From Marinoscillum sp. (GTDB lineage: Bacteria; Bacteroidota; Bacteroidia; Cytophagales; Cyclobacteriaceae), in contig JAMWZA010000016.1 of the NCBI GenBank assembly GCA_024305105.1, positions 1 through 57,152 on the forward strand: 57,152 nt of DNA. The letters run 5' to 3'. The notes under the pieces were generated by a model that was given only the letters and a program-made list of their open reading frames with translations, did no database searches and was not told the origin of the DNA. A program made the position numbers and the translations under genes. This document shows positions 1 to 6,386 of this stretch, in pieces; the stretch's first letter is position 1; every line of letters starts with the position of its first letter.

Positions 1-51
1 TCACAATGAAAGTCATGCAGTTACGTTACCAGAAGCGTTTTTCAGCAGGCC
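1..51 (-). repeat. MITE-like element, copy 1 (cut by window edge)
   Basis: The first 51 bases are the reverse complement of the left end of the element at 14095-14353 and of the short copy at 35714-35800, nearly base for base, ending in the terminal TTTTCAGCAGGCC. The rest lies left of the window. No transposase is visible in any copy, so it is non-autonomous if mobile. The flank right of the end begins CTAATTA; the matching flank is outside the window. Confidence 0.75.
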
Positions 52-156
52 CTAATTAGTCAAACGGAAGTAGATGTGGTTTCATATACGTTACTCGAGT
101 TACGATGGCAGGAAGATGTACTTTCTTTGAGAAGAGCTGCATTAGTGCGACTATAA
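52..156 (+). pseudogene. possible 3' remnant of a gene cut by the MITE
   Basis: From the element end an open frame of 34 codons runs to TAA at 154-156 and ends in SLRRAALVRL. Its helix-like, leucine- and charge-rich composition is reminiscent of the C-terminal helix of TolC-family outer-membrane channels, but it is too short to assign. In the same frame a TGA sits inside the element at 7-9, so a gene arriving from the left would be interrupted. It may equally be non-coding. Confidence 0.2.
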
Positions 157-230
157 TAAAGGTTCTTTCATTAATTCCTTCGAGAGGACACAACCGAGGA
201 AAAATTCACGATCCATTTCGGTAAGAACTA

Positions 231-283
231 TTCCTGATTCGGGAAGGTAAATTACCGGGTGAGTAATGCTTCTCTTATATTTA
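231..283 (+). promoter_or_regulatory. putative operator and -7 box upstream of the first repeat protein
   Basis: TTCCTGATTCGG at 231-242 resembles TTCCCGATTCGG at 4094-4105 upstream of the paralogous gene, and lies 110 bp before the chosen start against 113 bp there. TATATTTA at 276-283 fits 7 of 8 positions of the Bacteroidota -7 consensus TAnnTTTG. No clear -33 TTG was found. Binding by the neighbouring LytTR regulator is inference only. Confidence 0.3.
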
Positions 284-340
284 AGAATCCATTTGCTCAG
301 ATTTGGGTTTATGGAGTCAGGTAACAATGCATATAGTTGG

Positions 341-1585
341 ATGATGAAGAACAAGAGGATAATCTTATTAGTGGTTGGAAACATCGTGGCTTTCTTAATT
401 GTGCTTCAGGAACTGAAGGCTCAAGACACACAGGGCTACATGTACGGAAAGGTGACCACCGTAGATCGCAAAGTCTATGAGGGCCGTTTGCGATGGGGAT
501 CTGAGGAGGCATTTTGGCATAACTACTTCAATGCGGCGAAGACTGGCGAACCGAAGCATGGAGAGTACCGAGATAAATCTGGTAGTACTGATTTTGACTG
601 GGAGAATTTCAACTGGGATTTTCGCAGCATCTGGGAAGATCATATCAATGTACGTCATCAGTTTACCTGTCAGTTCGGAGATATTAAAACAATCGAAAAC
701 GTGAAGCGTGGGTACGTGGACCTGACACTTAAGAATAATGTTACTTACCATTTGAGTGGTCAGGGCTATAACGATGTGGGAGCTCAGATTCAAGTTTATG
801 ATGATGAGCTTGGCAAAATGGGCATAGACTGGGATCGAATCGATCGAGTGGATTTTTTGCCTACTCCTAAAAACTTAAGGGTACGAGAAGCAGCTCCACT
901 TTTCGGTACTGTGGAGACCTTGCGCAAAGGCACTTTTACTGGGTACATTCAGTGGGATCATGACGAGCGATTGGGCGATGATAAGTTAGATGGGGATACG
1001 GAAGATGGAGCAGATGTGTCTTTTCCGTTCAACCAGATTCGAAAAATTGAGCGCTACAGAAGTGGGAGTAATGTGGAATTGAAGTCCGGGAGAAGACTAT
1101 ATTTGACAGGATCTAATGATGTCAACTCGGAAAACCGGGGAGTCATTATCGATGTGCCTGAGATGGGGAGAGTGGACATACCCTGGAAATACTTCGAACA
1201 AGTGACCTTTAAAGACGTGGAGACCAGTGGAAAACCATACTCCTATTACGCACCTCCTAAAGGACTCTTCGGAAAAGTGATTACGTTGAGAAATGATGAG
1301 ATCAGTGGAAAGATTATTTTTGACCTGGATGAGGAGTGGGAGCTCGAAACGCTGGATGCTAAAGATGATGATGTAGAATATGAAGTCACTTTAAGGCATG
1401 TTAAAAGAATCATTCCCAGAAATTATGCGTATAGTCAGGTAGAGCTTAGAAATGGGGTGTCGCTTTTACTTGGTGATGCACGAGACGTGGATAGTCACAA
1501 TGATGGATTACTTATTATGAATTCTCGCGATGATCGAGGAAAATATGTTAAATGGGATGATATTGTCGAAATCATTTTTGATTAG
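341..1585 (+). CDS. secreted three-repeat protein of unknown function (paralogue A)
   Basis: About 414 residues, starting with a signal peptide (MMKNKRII, hydrophobic core, cleavage near LKA-QD). An upstream ATG at 266 would put 25 unlikely residues before it, so I chose 341 (344 is equally possible). The mature protein holds three related units of roughly 110-130 residues. Each starts with a GKV/GTV-type strand and ends in an asparagine/aspartate-rich loop (GYNDV, GSNDVN, GDARDVD) followed by W-x-x-(I/F)-x-x-(V/I)-x-F. It is strongly similar along its length to the product of 4207-5445. The kinase gene starts 9 bp downstream, so it is probably the first gene of a kinase-regulator operon. I do not recognise the family; a periplasmic or surface role is inferred from the signal peptide. 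Confidence 0.8.
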   Translation: MMKNKRIILLVVGNIVAFLIVLQELKAQDTQGYMYGKVTTVDRKVYEGRLRWGSEEAFWHNYFNAAKTGEPKHGEYRDKSGSTDFDWENFNWDFRSIWEDHINVRHQFTCQFGDIKTIENVKRGYVDLTLKNNVTYHLSGQGYNDVGAQIQVYDDELGKMGIDWDRIDRVDFLPTPKNLRVREAAPLFGTVETLRKGTFTGYIQWDHDERLGDDKLDGDTEDGADVSFPFNQIRKIERYRSGSNVELKSGRRLYLTGSNDVNSENRGVIIDVPEMGRVDIPWKYFEQVTFKDVETSGKPYSYYAPPKGLFGKVITLRNDEISGKIIFDLDEEWELETLDAKDDDVEYEVTLRHVKRIIPRNYAYSQVELRNGVSLLLGDARDVDSHNDGLLIMNSRDDRGKYVKWDDIVEIIFD

Positions 1586-1594
1586 ACGAAACCG

Positions 1595-2614
1595 GTGAAA
1601 TCAATTTTACAATCTAAAAAGTTTATAGTAGCAATCATCGCTCTGGCGGTGATTGCTTGTTTGTTGTGGTATTACCAACCAGCGCTCCTCGTTTACTATA
1701 CGATTGCGACTGTAGCATTGGTAGGTCTGCTGCTGTACCTGGGCAACTGGTTTATAACCAAGACACTCGATCGGTGGTTTCCGTGGACTACTTATGGGAG
1801 GCGCCGGTTTTTCTCGCATCTGTTTATCGGAATACTCTTTTCTATTGGTGTAATCAATGCCGCGTACTATGTCGTGAAAATATTGGCTACCGACTTGCTA
1901 CCCACTACCGAGCAGCTGGTAGTAGCTAATTTCTATGGTGCCATTGTCATTATTCCTGTTTTCTCTATTTATTTCAGCCTTCATTTTTTGACTCACTGGC
2001 AGGAGTCAGAGCTGCAGATGGAGCGCTTCCAAAAGGAAAGCATGAGTTCCCAACTAGAGACCTTGAAAAACCACCTGGACCCGCACTTCCTGTTCAATAA
2101 CCTCAATATTTTAGCAGCGCTTATTGATAAGGACACCGAGCAGTCTCAGGAGTTTTTGGGTCGATTTGCCCAGGTGTATCGAACCATGCTACTGACCAAG
2201 GCAGAAGATTTGATCACCCTGGAAGAGGAGATGAATTTTATTGACACATATATCTACTTAATCCGAACACGTTTTCAGGATTTCATCCAGTTTAGAATAG
2301 AGCTGGATGCCGACGATTCATTGATGTACATGATGCCACCACTGACGCTCCAGATGTTGATTGAAAATGCGGTTAAGCACAACAACATTACGGCAGATAA
2401 GCCATTGGTGATTAGAATATATAGAAAGCAATGCCGGCTCTTTGTGGAGAATAATATCAACGAAAAGCCGGAGGACTTAAAGACAAAATCAGGGACTGGA
2501 TTGAGGAATATCCAGGAACGCTATAAATACTACACAGACGAAGAAGTATTGATCAACAGGGTAGGAGAGGTATTTAGAGCGAGCTTGCCGCTGATTGAGA
2601 TTGAAGAGATATAA
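1595..2614 (+). CDS. LytS/YehU-type sensor histidine kinase
   Basis: Starts with GTG, 339 residues. Four hydrophobic segments in residues 10-130 form a membrane domain without a recognisable sensor. A short linker leads to the His_kinase domain (PF06580 type), with phospho-acceptor His164 in NHLDPHFLFNNLN, then an HATPase_c domain with the N box IENAVKHNN and a glycine box GTGLRNIQERY. Such kinases pair with LytTR response regulators, and one follows 12 bp downstream. With the secreted protein 9 bp upstream, a three-gene operon is likely. The signal it senses is unknown. Confidence 0.9.
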   Translation: MKSILQSKKFIVAIIALAVIACLLWYYQPALLVYYTIATVALVGLLLYLGNWFITKTLDRWFPWTTYGRRRFFSHLFIGILFSIGVINAAYYVVKILATDLLPTTEQLVVANFYGAIVIIPVFSIYFSLHFLTHWQESELQMERFQKESMSSQLETLKNHLDPHFLFNNLNILAALIDKDTEQSQEFLGRFAQVYRTMLLTKAEDLITLEEEMNFIDTYIYLIRTRFQDFIQFRIELDADDSLMYMMPPLTLQMLIENAVKHNNITADKPLVIRIYRKQCRLFVENNINEKPEDLKTKSGTGLRNIQERYKYYTDEEVLINRVGEVFRASLPLIEIEEI

Positions 2615-2626
2615 AAGAGGATAGTT

Positions 2627-3385
2627 ATGAATTTACTAGTCTTGGAAGATGAGCAATTGGCTTCTGATCGATTAGTAGGTATGCTTCAGGGTATTGATGA
2701 GGAGATCAATATCGTTGGCGTATTGAAGTCAATCGACGAAGGTAAAAAATGGTTTGCTGACAATGAGTTGCCTGATTTGGTGATCAGCGACATCCGTTTA
2801 CTTGATGGATTGAGCTTTGACCTGTTCAGAAGCCTGGAGTTGGATGTGCCAGTGATCTTTACTACTGCATACGATCAATACGCCATCAAAGCATTTGAGG
2901 TCAACAGTATCGATTACCTGCTGAAACCAATATTGAAGGAAAAGCTCGTGGTAGCAATCGAGAAATTCAAAGAGCGTAAAGCGAATAATAAATTCCCTGC
3001 AGATTTTGAGAGTCTTTATGACCTCATTCAGAATCAAAAGAAATCTTATAAATCCCGGTTTTTAATTAAATCAGGAGTAAAAATTGTGGCTGTGCCAATT
3101 GAAAAAGTGGCTTACTTCTACAGTCAGAACAAGCTCACGTACATTGTTACTAAAAACAATAAGAAGTTTCCACTAGACCAGACACTGGAGGTACTTGAGG
3201 AGCAGCTGGATCCAGATGTATTTATGCGTGCCAATCGTCAGTTCATTGTAAGCTTCGGGTCCATTTCAGAGATTCATCCCTATTTTAAAGGTCGACTGAA
3301 GTTGGAGTTGGAACCAGCTTCTGAATTGGAAATTGTGATCAGTGCCGACAAGACTCCAGACTTTAAAGGCTGGTTAGATCAGTAA
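2627..3385 (+). CDS. LytTR-family response regulator
   Basis: 252 residues. The receiver domain (about 1-120) has acidic residues LEDE near the N-terminus, the phospho-acceptor Asp55 in VISDIRLLDG, conserved TTAYDQYAIKAFE and Lys in YLLKP. The C-terminal LytTR DNA-binding domain (about 145-250) contains IEKVAYFYSQNKLTYI and FMRANRQFIVS. LytTR domains bind paired direct repeats about two helix turns apart. It is cotranscribed with the kinase at 1595. Targets may include the two flanking paralogous secreted-protein genes, because the kinase-regulator pair sits between them. Confidence 0.92.
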   Translation: MNLLVLEDEQLASDRLVGMLQGIDEEINIVGVLKSIDEGKKWFADNELPDLVISDIRLLDGLSFDLFRSLELDVPVIFTTAYDQYAIKAFEVNSIDYLLKPILKEKLVVAIEKFKERKANNKFPADFESLYDLIQNQKKSYKSRFLIKSGVKIVAVPIEKVAYFYSQNKLTYIVTKNNKKFPLDQTLEVLEEQLDPDVFMRANRQFIVSFGSISEIHPYFKGRLKLELEPASELEIVISADKTPDFKGWLDQ

Positions 3386-3397
3386 GACTCGAATATT

Positions 3398-3739
3398 TTA
3401 GCTGGGTTCATTAGTCAGCTTAGACCTAATCGCCTCTGCAACAAAACTGTTTAAGGAGGTTTTTGACTCCATCGCCAAAAGTGCTGCTTTTTGGTGTAAT
3501 GATGCAGGTATTCTCACATTGAAGCTTCCTTTGTATGGTTTTTCAGGATTTTTCCCTTCATGATTGCAATCGGATAAGTAGTTATTAATAGCTTCCTTAA
3601 AATCAACTTCCAGAAGTTTGCCTGTTTCTCCTTCATAAGATATAAGGCCGCTGATCCCTAATACTTTTCCATAGAGTAAATTGTCTTCCTGGCTGTACTC
3701 TATGCTTCCGGTATAACCTCTATGTTCTAGATATTTCAT
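3398..3739 (-). CDS. hicB: HicB-family antitoxin
   Basis: 113 residues starting at MKYLEHRGY. The N-terminal HicB fold runs about residues 1-60 (YTGSIEYSQEDNLLYGKVLGI, then ALNNY-like FKEAINNYL). A C-terminal ribbon-helix-helix segment (SFNVRIPASLHQKAALLA, then SLNSFVAEAIRSKL) supplies DNA binding. The longer frame to 3898 is an artefact of hicA sequence read in another frame. The start overlaps the hicA stop as ATGA (3736-3739), the usual translational coupling of hicAB. HicB normally neutralises the HicA mRNA interferase and represses the operon. Here the toxin is frameshifted, so the antitoxin appears orphaned. Confidence 0.85.
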   Translation of the reverse strand: MKYLEHRGYTGSIEYSQEDNLLYGKVLGISGLISYEGETGKLLEVDFKEAINNYLSDCNHEGKNPEKPYKGSFNVRIPASLHQKAALLAMESKTSLNSFVAEAIRSKLTNEPS

Positions 3740-3977
3740 AGTCTTATTATTTCTTTCACTTGTCGCATTTGGTATTTTTTCATGATTCCAGATGGGTGTG
3801 GTTTGTGAAGCATAATTGGAACACCTTCTGCGTTTTCGAACTTCACTCTTGAGCCAGATGTCTGTCCTTCTTAACTTCTTTATATCCAAAGTATCCAAGT
3901 AGTTTAACCATCTCGTTATAATGGAAGTCGAATGGCATGCTTAAAAACCTAGTTATAAGTTTTTCCTTCTTAGACAT
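3736..3977 (-). pseudogene. hicA: frameshifted HicA toxin gene
   Basis: The minus strand from ATG at 3977 reads MSKKEKLITRFLSMPFD, then EMVKLLGYFGYKEVKK. It must shift frame around 3863-3872 to continue GQTSGSRVKFENAEG, then MLHKPHPSG and a C-terminal MRQVKEIIRL with stop at 3736-3738. These are the characteristic HicA elements (FxyxExxkLLxxfGFxEv, TSGSRVxF, LHKPHP). Total length 242 nt is one base short of an integral codon number, which fits a single-base deletion, probably in the AAGAAGG(G)ACAG stretch. The catalytic His of the HicA fold lies near the junction or was replaced, as in the SGSR subfamily. Sequencing error cannot be excluded. Confidence 0.8.
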
Positions 3978-4093
3978 AACTCAAAGTAACTATATATAGT
4001 TGCATGATACAAGTCCTTTTTTTCATGTTGGGAAATTGTTCTTTTACTTTTCCCAACTAGAGATCATTTCTTAAATAGGTTCGACATGGAGAA

Positions 4094-4156
4094 TTCCCGA
4101 TTCGGATAGAAGACTTCCCGACTCGTCAGAAAGTCATTTCATACCTTTTATGGTTG
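4094..4156 (+). promoter_or_regulatory. paired direct repeat and -7-like box upstream of the second repeat protein
   Basis: TTCCCGATTCG (4094-4104) and TTCCCGACTCG (4115-4125) are near-identical direct repeats with starts exactly 21 bp apart, about two helix turns. That is the geometry used by LytTR regulators. TATGGTTG at 4149-4156 matches the TAnnTTTG -7 box with one mismatch. A related single motif lies upstream of the paralogue at 231-242. Regulator identity is inference. Confidence 0.35.
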
Positions 4157-4206
4157 GTGCACTTTAGCATTATCAAAAACCTAAGGACAAACCAAAATAA
4201 AAGGAA

Positions 4207-5445
4207 ATGCAAAAGTTATTAACCTATTCAACAATCCTGATGGCCTGTATTTTCAGCCATCAGGCTTTCAGTCAGGACGAAGGATTCATCTACGGTAAAG
4301 TAACCACTATCGATGGCAGATCGTACGAGGGTGCGCTCCGATGGGGTAAAGAAGAAGCTTACTGGACAGACATGTTCAATGCTTCGAAAGACGAAAATGA
4401 AAATCTTGATTACCTGTCTCGTGATGAAATTGACGAACTGGAAGACCGAAGAAGGGGCTTTTGGGAGCGGGATAATAATTGGATAAATGTCAGCTGGGAT
4501 TGGGATAATGACAATGATTTTGTACACCAGTTCGTTTGCCAGTTTGGTGAGATCAAGTCCATCAGACCTACACGCCGACAAGGGGCTGAAGTAACCATGC
4601 AGAGTGGGTTAGTCTACGACCTGGACGGCCAGGGTTATAACGACATCAACACAAGAATTCGAGTAAATGATTCAGAGTTAGGGACTATTGAACTGGATTG
4701 GGATCGAATCGAATTGATTGAGTTCATGGCTACTCCTTCTAAACTACGAGACAAGTTCGGTGATCCGCTGTATGGTACAGTAGAAACATCCGAAGGTAAG
4801 TTCACCGGATATGTACAGTGGGATCATGACGAGCGTGTTTCAGAAGATAAACTCGACGGAGATACAGAAGATGGAGATGTGTCCATCGCTTTCTACAACA
4901 TCAAGTCCATCGAACGGTATGGAAGCAGCCGAAGTGTTGTAATTCTAAAATCAGGACGTGAATTAGAACTTCGAGGTAGTAATGATGTGAATGACGGGAA
5001 TCGTGGCATCATAGTTGCTATTGAAGGGATGGGGCGAATCGATGTTCCGTGGGACGAATTTGATATGGTGACTTTTACAGATGCTCCGGGTTCAGGGCCA
5101 GCTTACAAAACGTTTGCTAATCAGCCAAGAATCGAAGGAACAGTAGCACTGAGAAATGGTGATACCTATGATGGTGAGCTGATCTATGACCTGGACGAAG
5201 CGTATCAGTTTGAAGTGTTGCAAGGAAAATTGGATGATATCGAAATGATCATTCCGTTTAAATACATCAAAGAAATTGCCCCAAGAAATTATGACAACTC
5301 TACGGTAACCTTAACCAATGGTGAGAAGTATCTTTTAGGAGATGCTCAGGACGTTTCGGATAAGAACCAGGGAGTAATTGTTAAAAATGGAGGAGACATC
5401 AGGTACTTCACTTTTGACGATGTGGAAAAGATAACTTTCAAATAG
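4207..5445 (+). CDS. secreted three-repeat protein of unknown function (paralogue B)
   Basis: 412 residues with a clear signal peptide (MQKLLTYSTILMACIFSHQAFS-QDEG). It aligns along its whole length with the product of 341-1585. Shared features include GKVTTIDGRSYEG, the aspartate-rich WDHDER and KLDGDTEDGD segments, GSNDVN and the closing W-x-x-F-x-x-V-T-F motifs of each of three repeats. No catalytic motif or membrane anchor is seen, so it is probably periplasmic or surface-exposed. It stands alone as a transcription unit with its own upstream repeats and a terminator at 5485. No known family is recognised. Confidence 0.85.
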   Translation: MQKLLTYSTILMACIFSHQAFSQDEGFIYGKVTTIDGRSYEGALRWGKEEAYWTDMFNASKDENENLDYLSRDEIDELEDRRRGFWERDNNWINVSWDWDNDNDFVHQFVCQFGEIKSIRPTRRQGAEVTMQSGLVYDLDGQGYNDINTRIRVNDSELGTIELDWDRIELIEFMATPSKLRDKFGDPLYGTVETSEGKFTGYVQWDHDERVSEDKLDGDTEDGDVSIAFYNIKSIERYGSSRSVVILKSGRELELRGSNDVNDGNRGIIVAIEGMGRIDVPWDEFDMVTFTDAPGSGPAYKTFANQPRIEGTVALRNGDTYDGELIYDLDEAYQFEVLQGKLDDIEMIIPFKYIKEIAPRNYDNSTVTLTNGEKYLLGDAQDVSDKNQGVIVKNGGDIRYFTFDDVEKITFK

Positions 5446-5484
5446 AAATAAAGAACTGTTTTTTAAATTTTACATTATGATATG

Positions 5485-5507
5485 ACCACTCCTTTGGGGT
5501 GGTTTTA
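5485..5507 (+). terminator. rho-independent terminator
   Basis: ACCACTCC, a TTT loop, then GGGGTGGT (one G-U pair) followed by TTTATT, 40 bp after the stop of the second repeat-protein gene. Confidence 0.8.
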
Positions 5508-5630
5508 TTATTTCCAGGCTTCTCAGTTGAAAATAAGGGTCTGCCTATAGACCACCAAGTAATACGCGAAAATCAACTTTTACCAAACAAAAAGGGGCCG
5601 TTGATACTTGCTCCATAAAGACTTCATCAT

Positions 5631-5813
5631 ATGATAGAGCATTCCTTTTTGTGTCCTTACTGCAACGCGGAGATATCGATGCTGCTGGATCCAAGCATCC
5701 GTTCACAGTCTTATGTAGAAGATTGTGAAGTGTGCTGTAATCCCATAGCTGTTAGTTTTGAACTGGATGGAGAAGAACTCGCTGTTTTTGATGCACAATC
5801 AATAGAACAATAA
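5631..5813 (+). CDS. CPXCG-type cysteine-rich small protein
   Basis: 60 residues with two metal-binding knuckles, C8-PY-C11 and C32-EV-C35, matching the CPXCG family (PF14255 type), a predicted zinc ribbon of unknown function common in Proteobacteria and Bacteroidota. The acidic C-terminal half is typical. The stop TAA abuts the next ATG (TAAATG), so it is very likely translated together with the flavoprotein that follows. Confidence 0.85.
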   Translation: MIEHSFLCPYCNAEISMLLDPSIRSQSYVEDCEVCCNPIAVSFELDGEELAVFDAQSIEQ

Positions 5814-6386
5814 ATGTTAGTTAACCAGAAGTATACCAACGATCAAATTTGGAAGGCAGTAACTCACGAACTAAAGAGTGCACTGCATGTTAAAAACCAT
5901 CCGTTTCGATTTATGGTCATGGGATCAACTGACGGGATAGAAGTAAGTCAGCGGTATGTGGTCATGAGAGACATAGACGATGACTTCAATGTGTACGCAT
6001 TTACGGACGACCGGACACTCAAAGTGGAACAGTTTAAGAAAAACCCAAATTGTTCGTTGTTGTTTTATCATGGAGAGAAACGATTACAGATTCGCATCAA
6101 TGGTGTGGTGGAGCTGCACCAGTACGCTGGTCTGAAGGACTACTACTGGAAAAGCGTAAAGGGAGAGGCTAAAAAAGCCTATACATCTTCGAACGCTCCC
6201 GGAGAACCCATAAAGGAATGGGAGGAGGCCTATCAGTGGGATGGGAGCCTGAAGTCAAAACATTTCACTGTGATGAAAGTGATACCAGCCCAAATAGAAG
6301 TGCTCCAACTACATAAGCTGGAGCACTTAAGAATACGGTTTACAAAATTGAATTACGAATGGGTGGGTCAGAAGCTGATTCCCTGA
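5814..6386 (+). CDS. pyridoxamine 5'-phosphate oxidase-like FMN protein
   Basis: 190 residues with the split-barrel PNPOx fold: N-terminal helix, RFMVMGST strand, then YAFTDDRTLKVEQFKKNPN (the FMN-phosphate binding region of the family) and LQIRINGVVELH. The C-terminal part with W-x-S-x-KSKHF-type residues is shorter than in true PdxH, so this is probably an uncharacterised flavin oxidase/reductase of the Alr4036 or general-stress type, not the B6 enzyme. It directly follows the CPXCG gene with no spacer. Confidence 0.75.
   Translation: MLVNQKYTNDQIWKAVTHELKSALHVKNHPFRFMVMGSTDGIEVSQRYVVMRDIDDDFNVYAFTDDRTLKVEQFKKNPNCSLLFYHGEKRLQIRINGVVELHQYAGLKDYYWKSVKGEAKKAYTSSNAPGEPIKEWEEAYQWDGSLKSKHFTVMKVIPAQIEVLQLHKLEHLRIRFTKLNYEWVGQKLIP

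Noticed and set aside
3740-3898. N-terminal extension of hicB to 3898
   Set aside because: These codons are hicA sequence read in the wrong frame; the real hicB starts at 3739.
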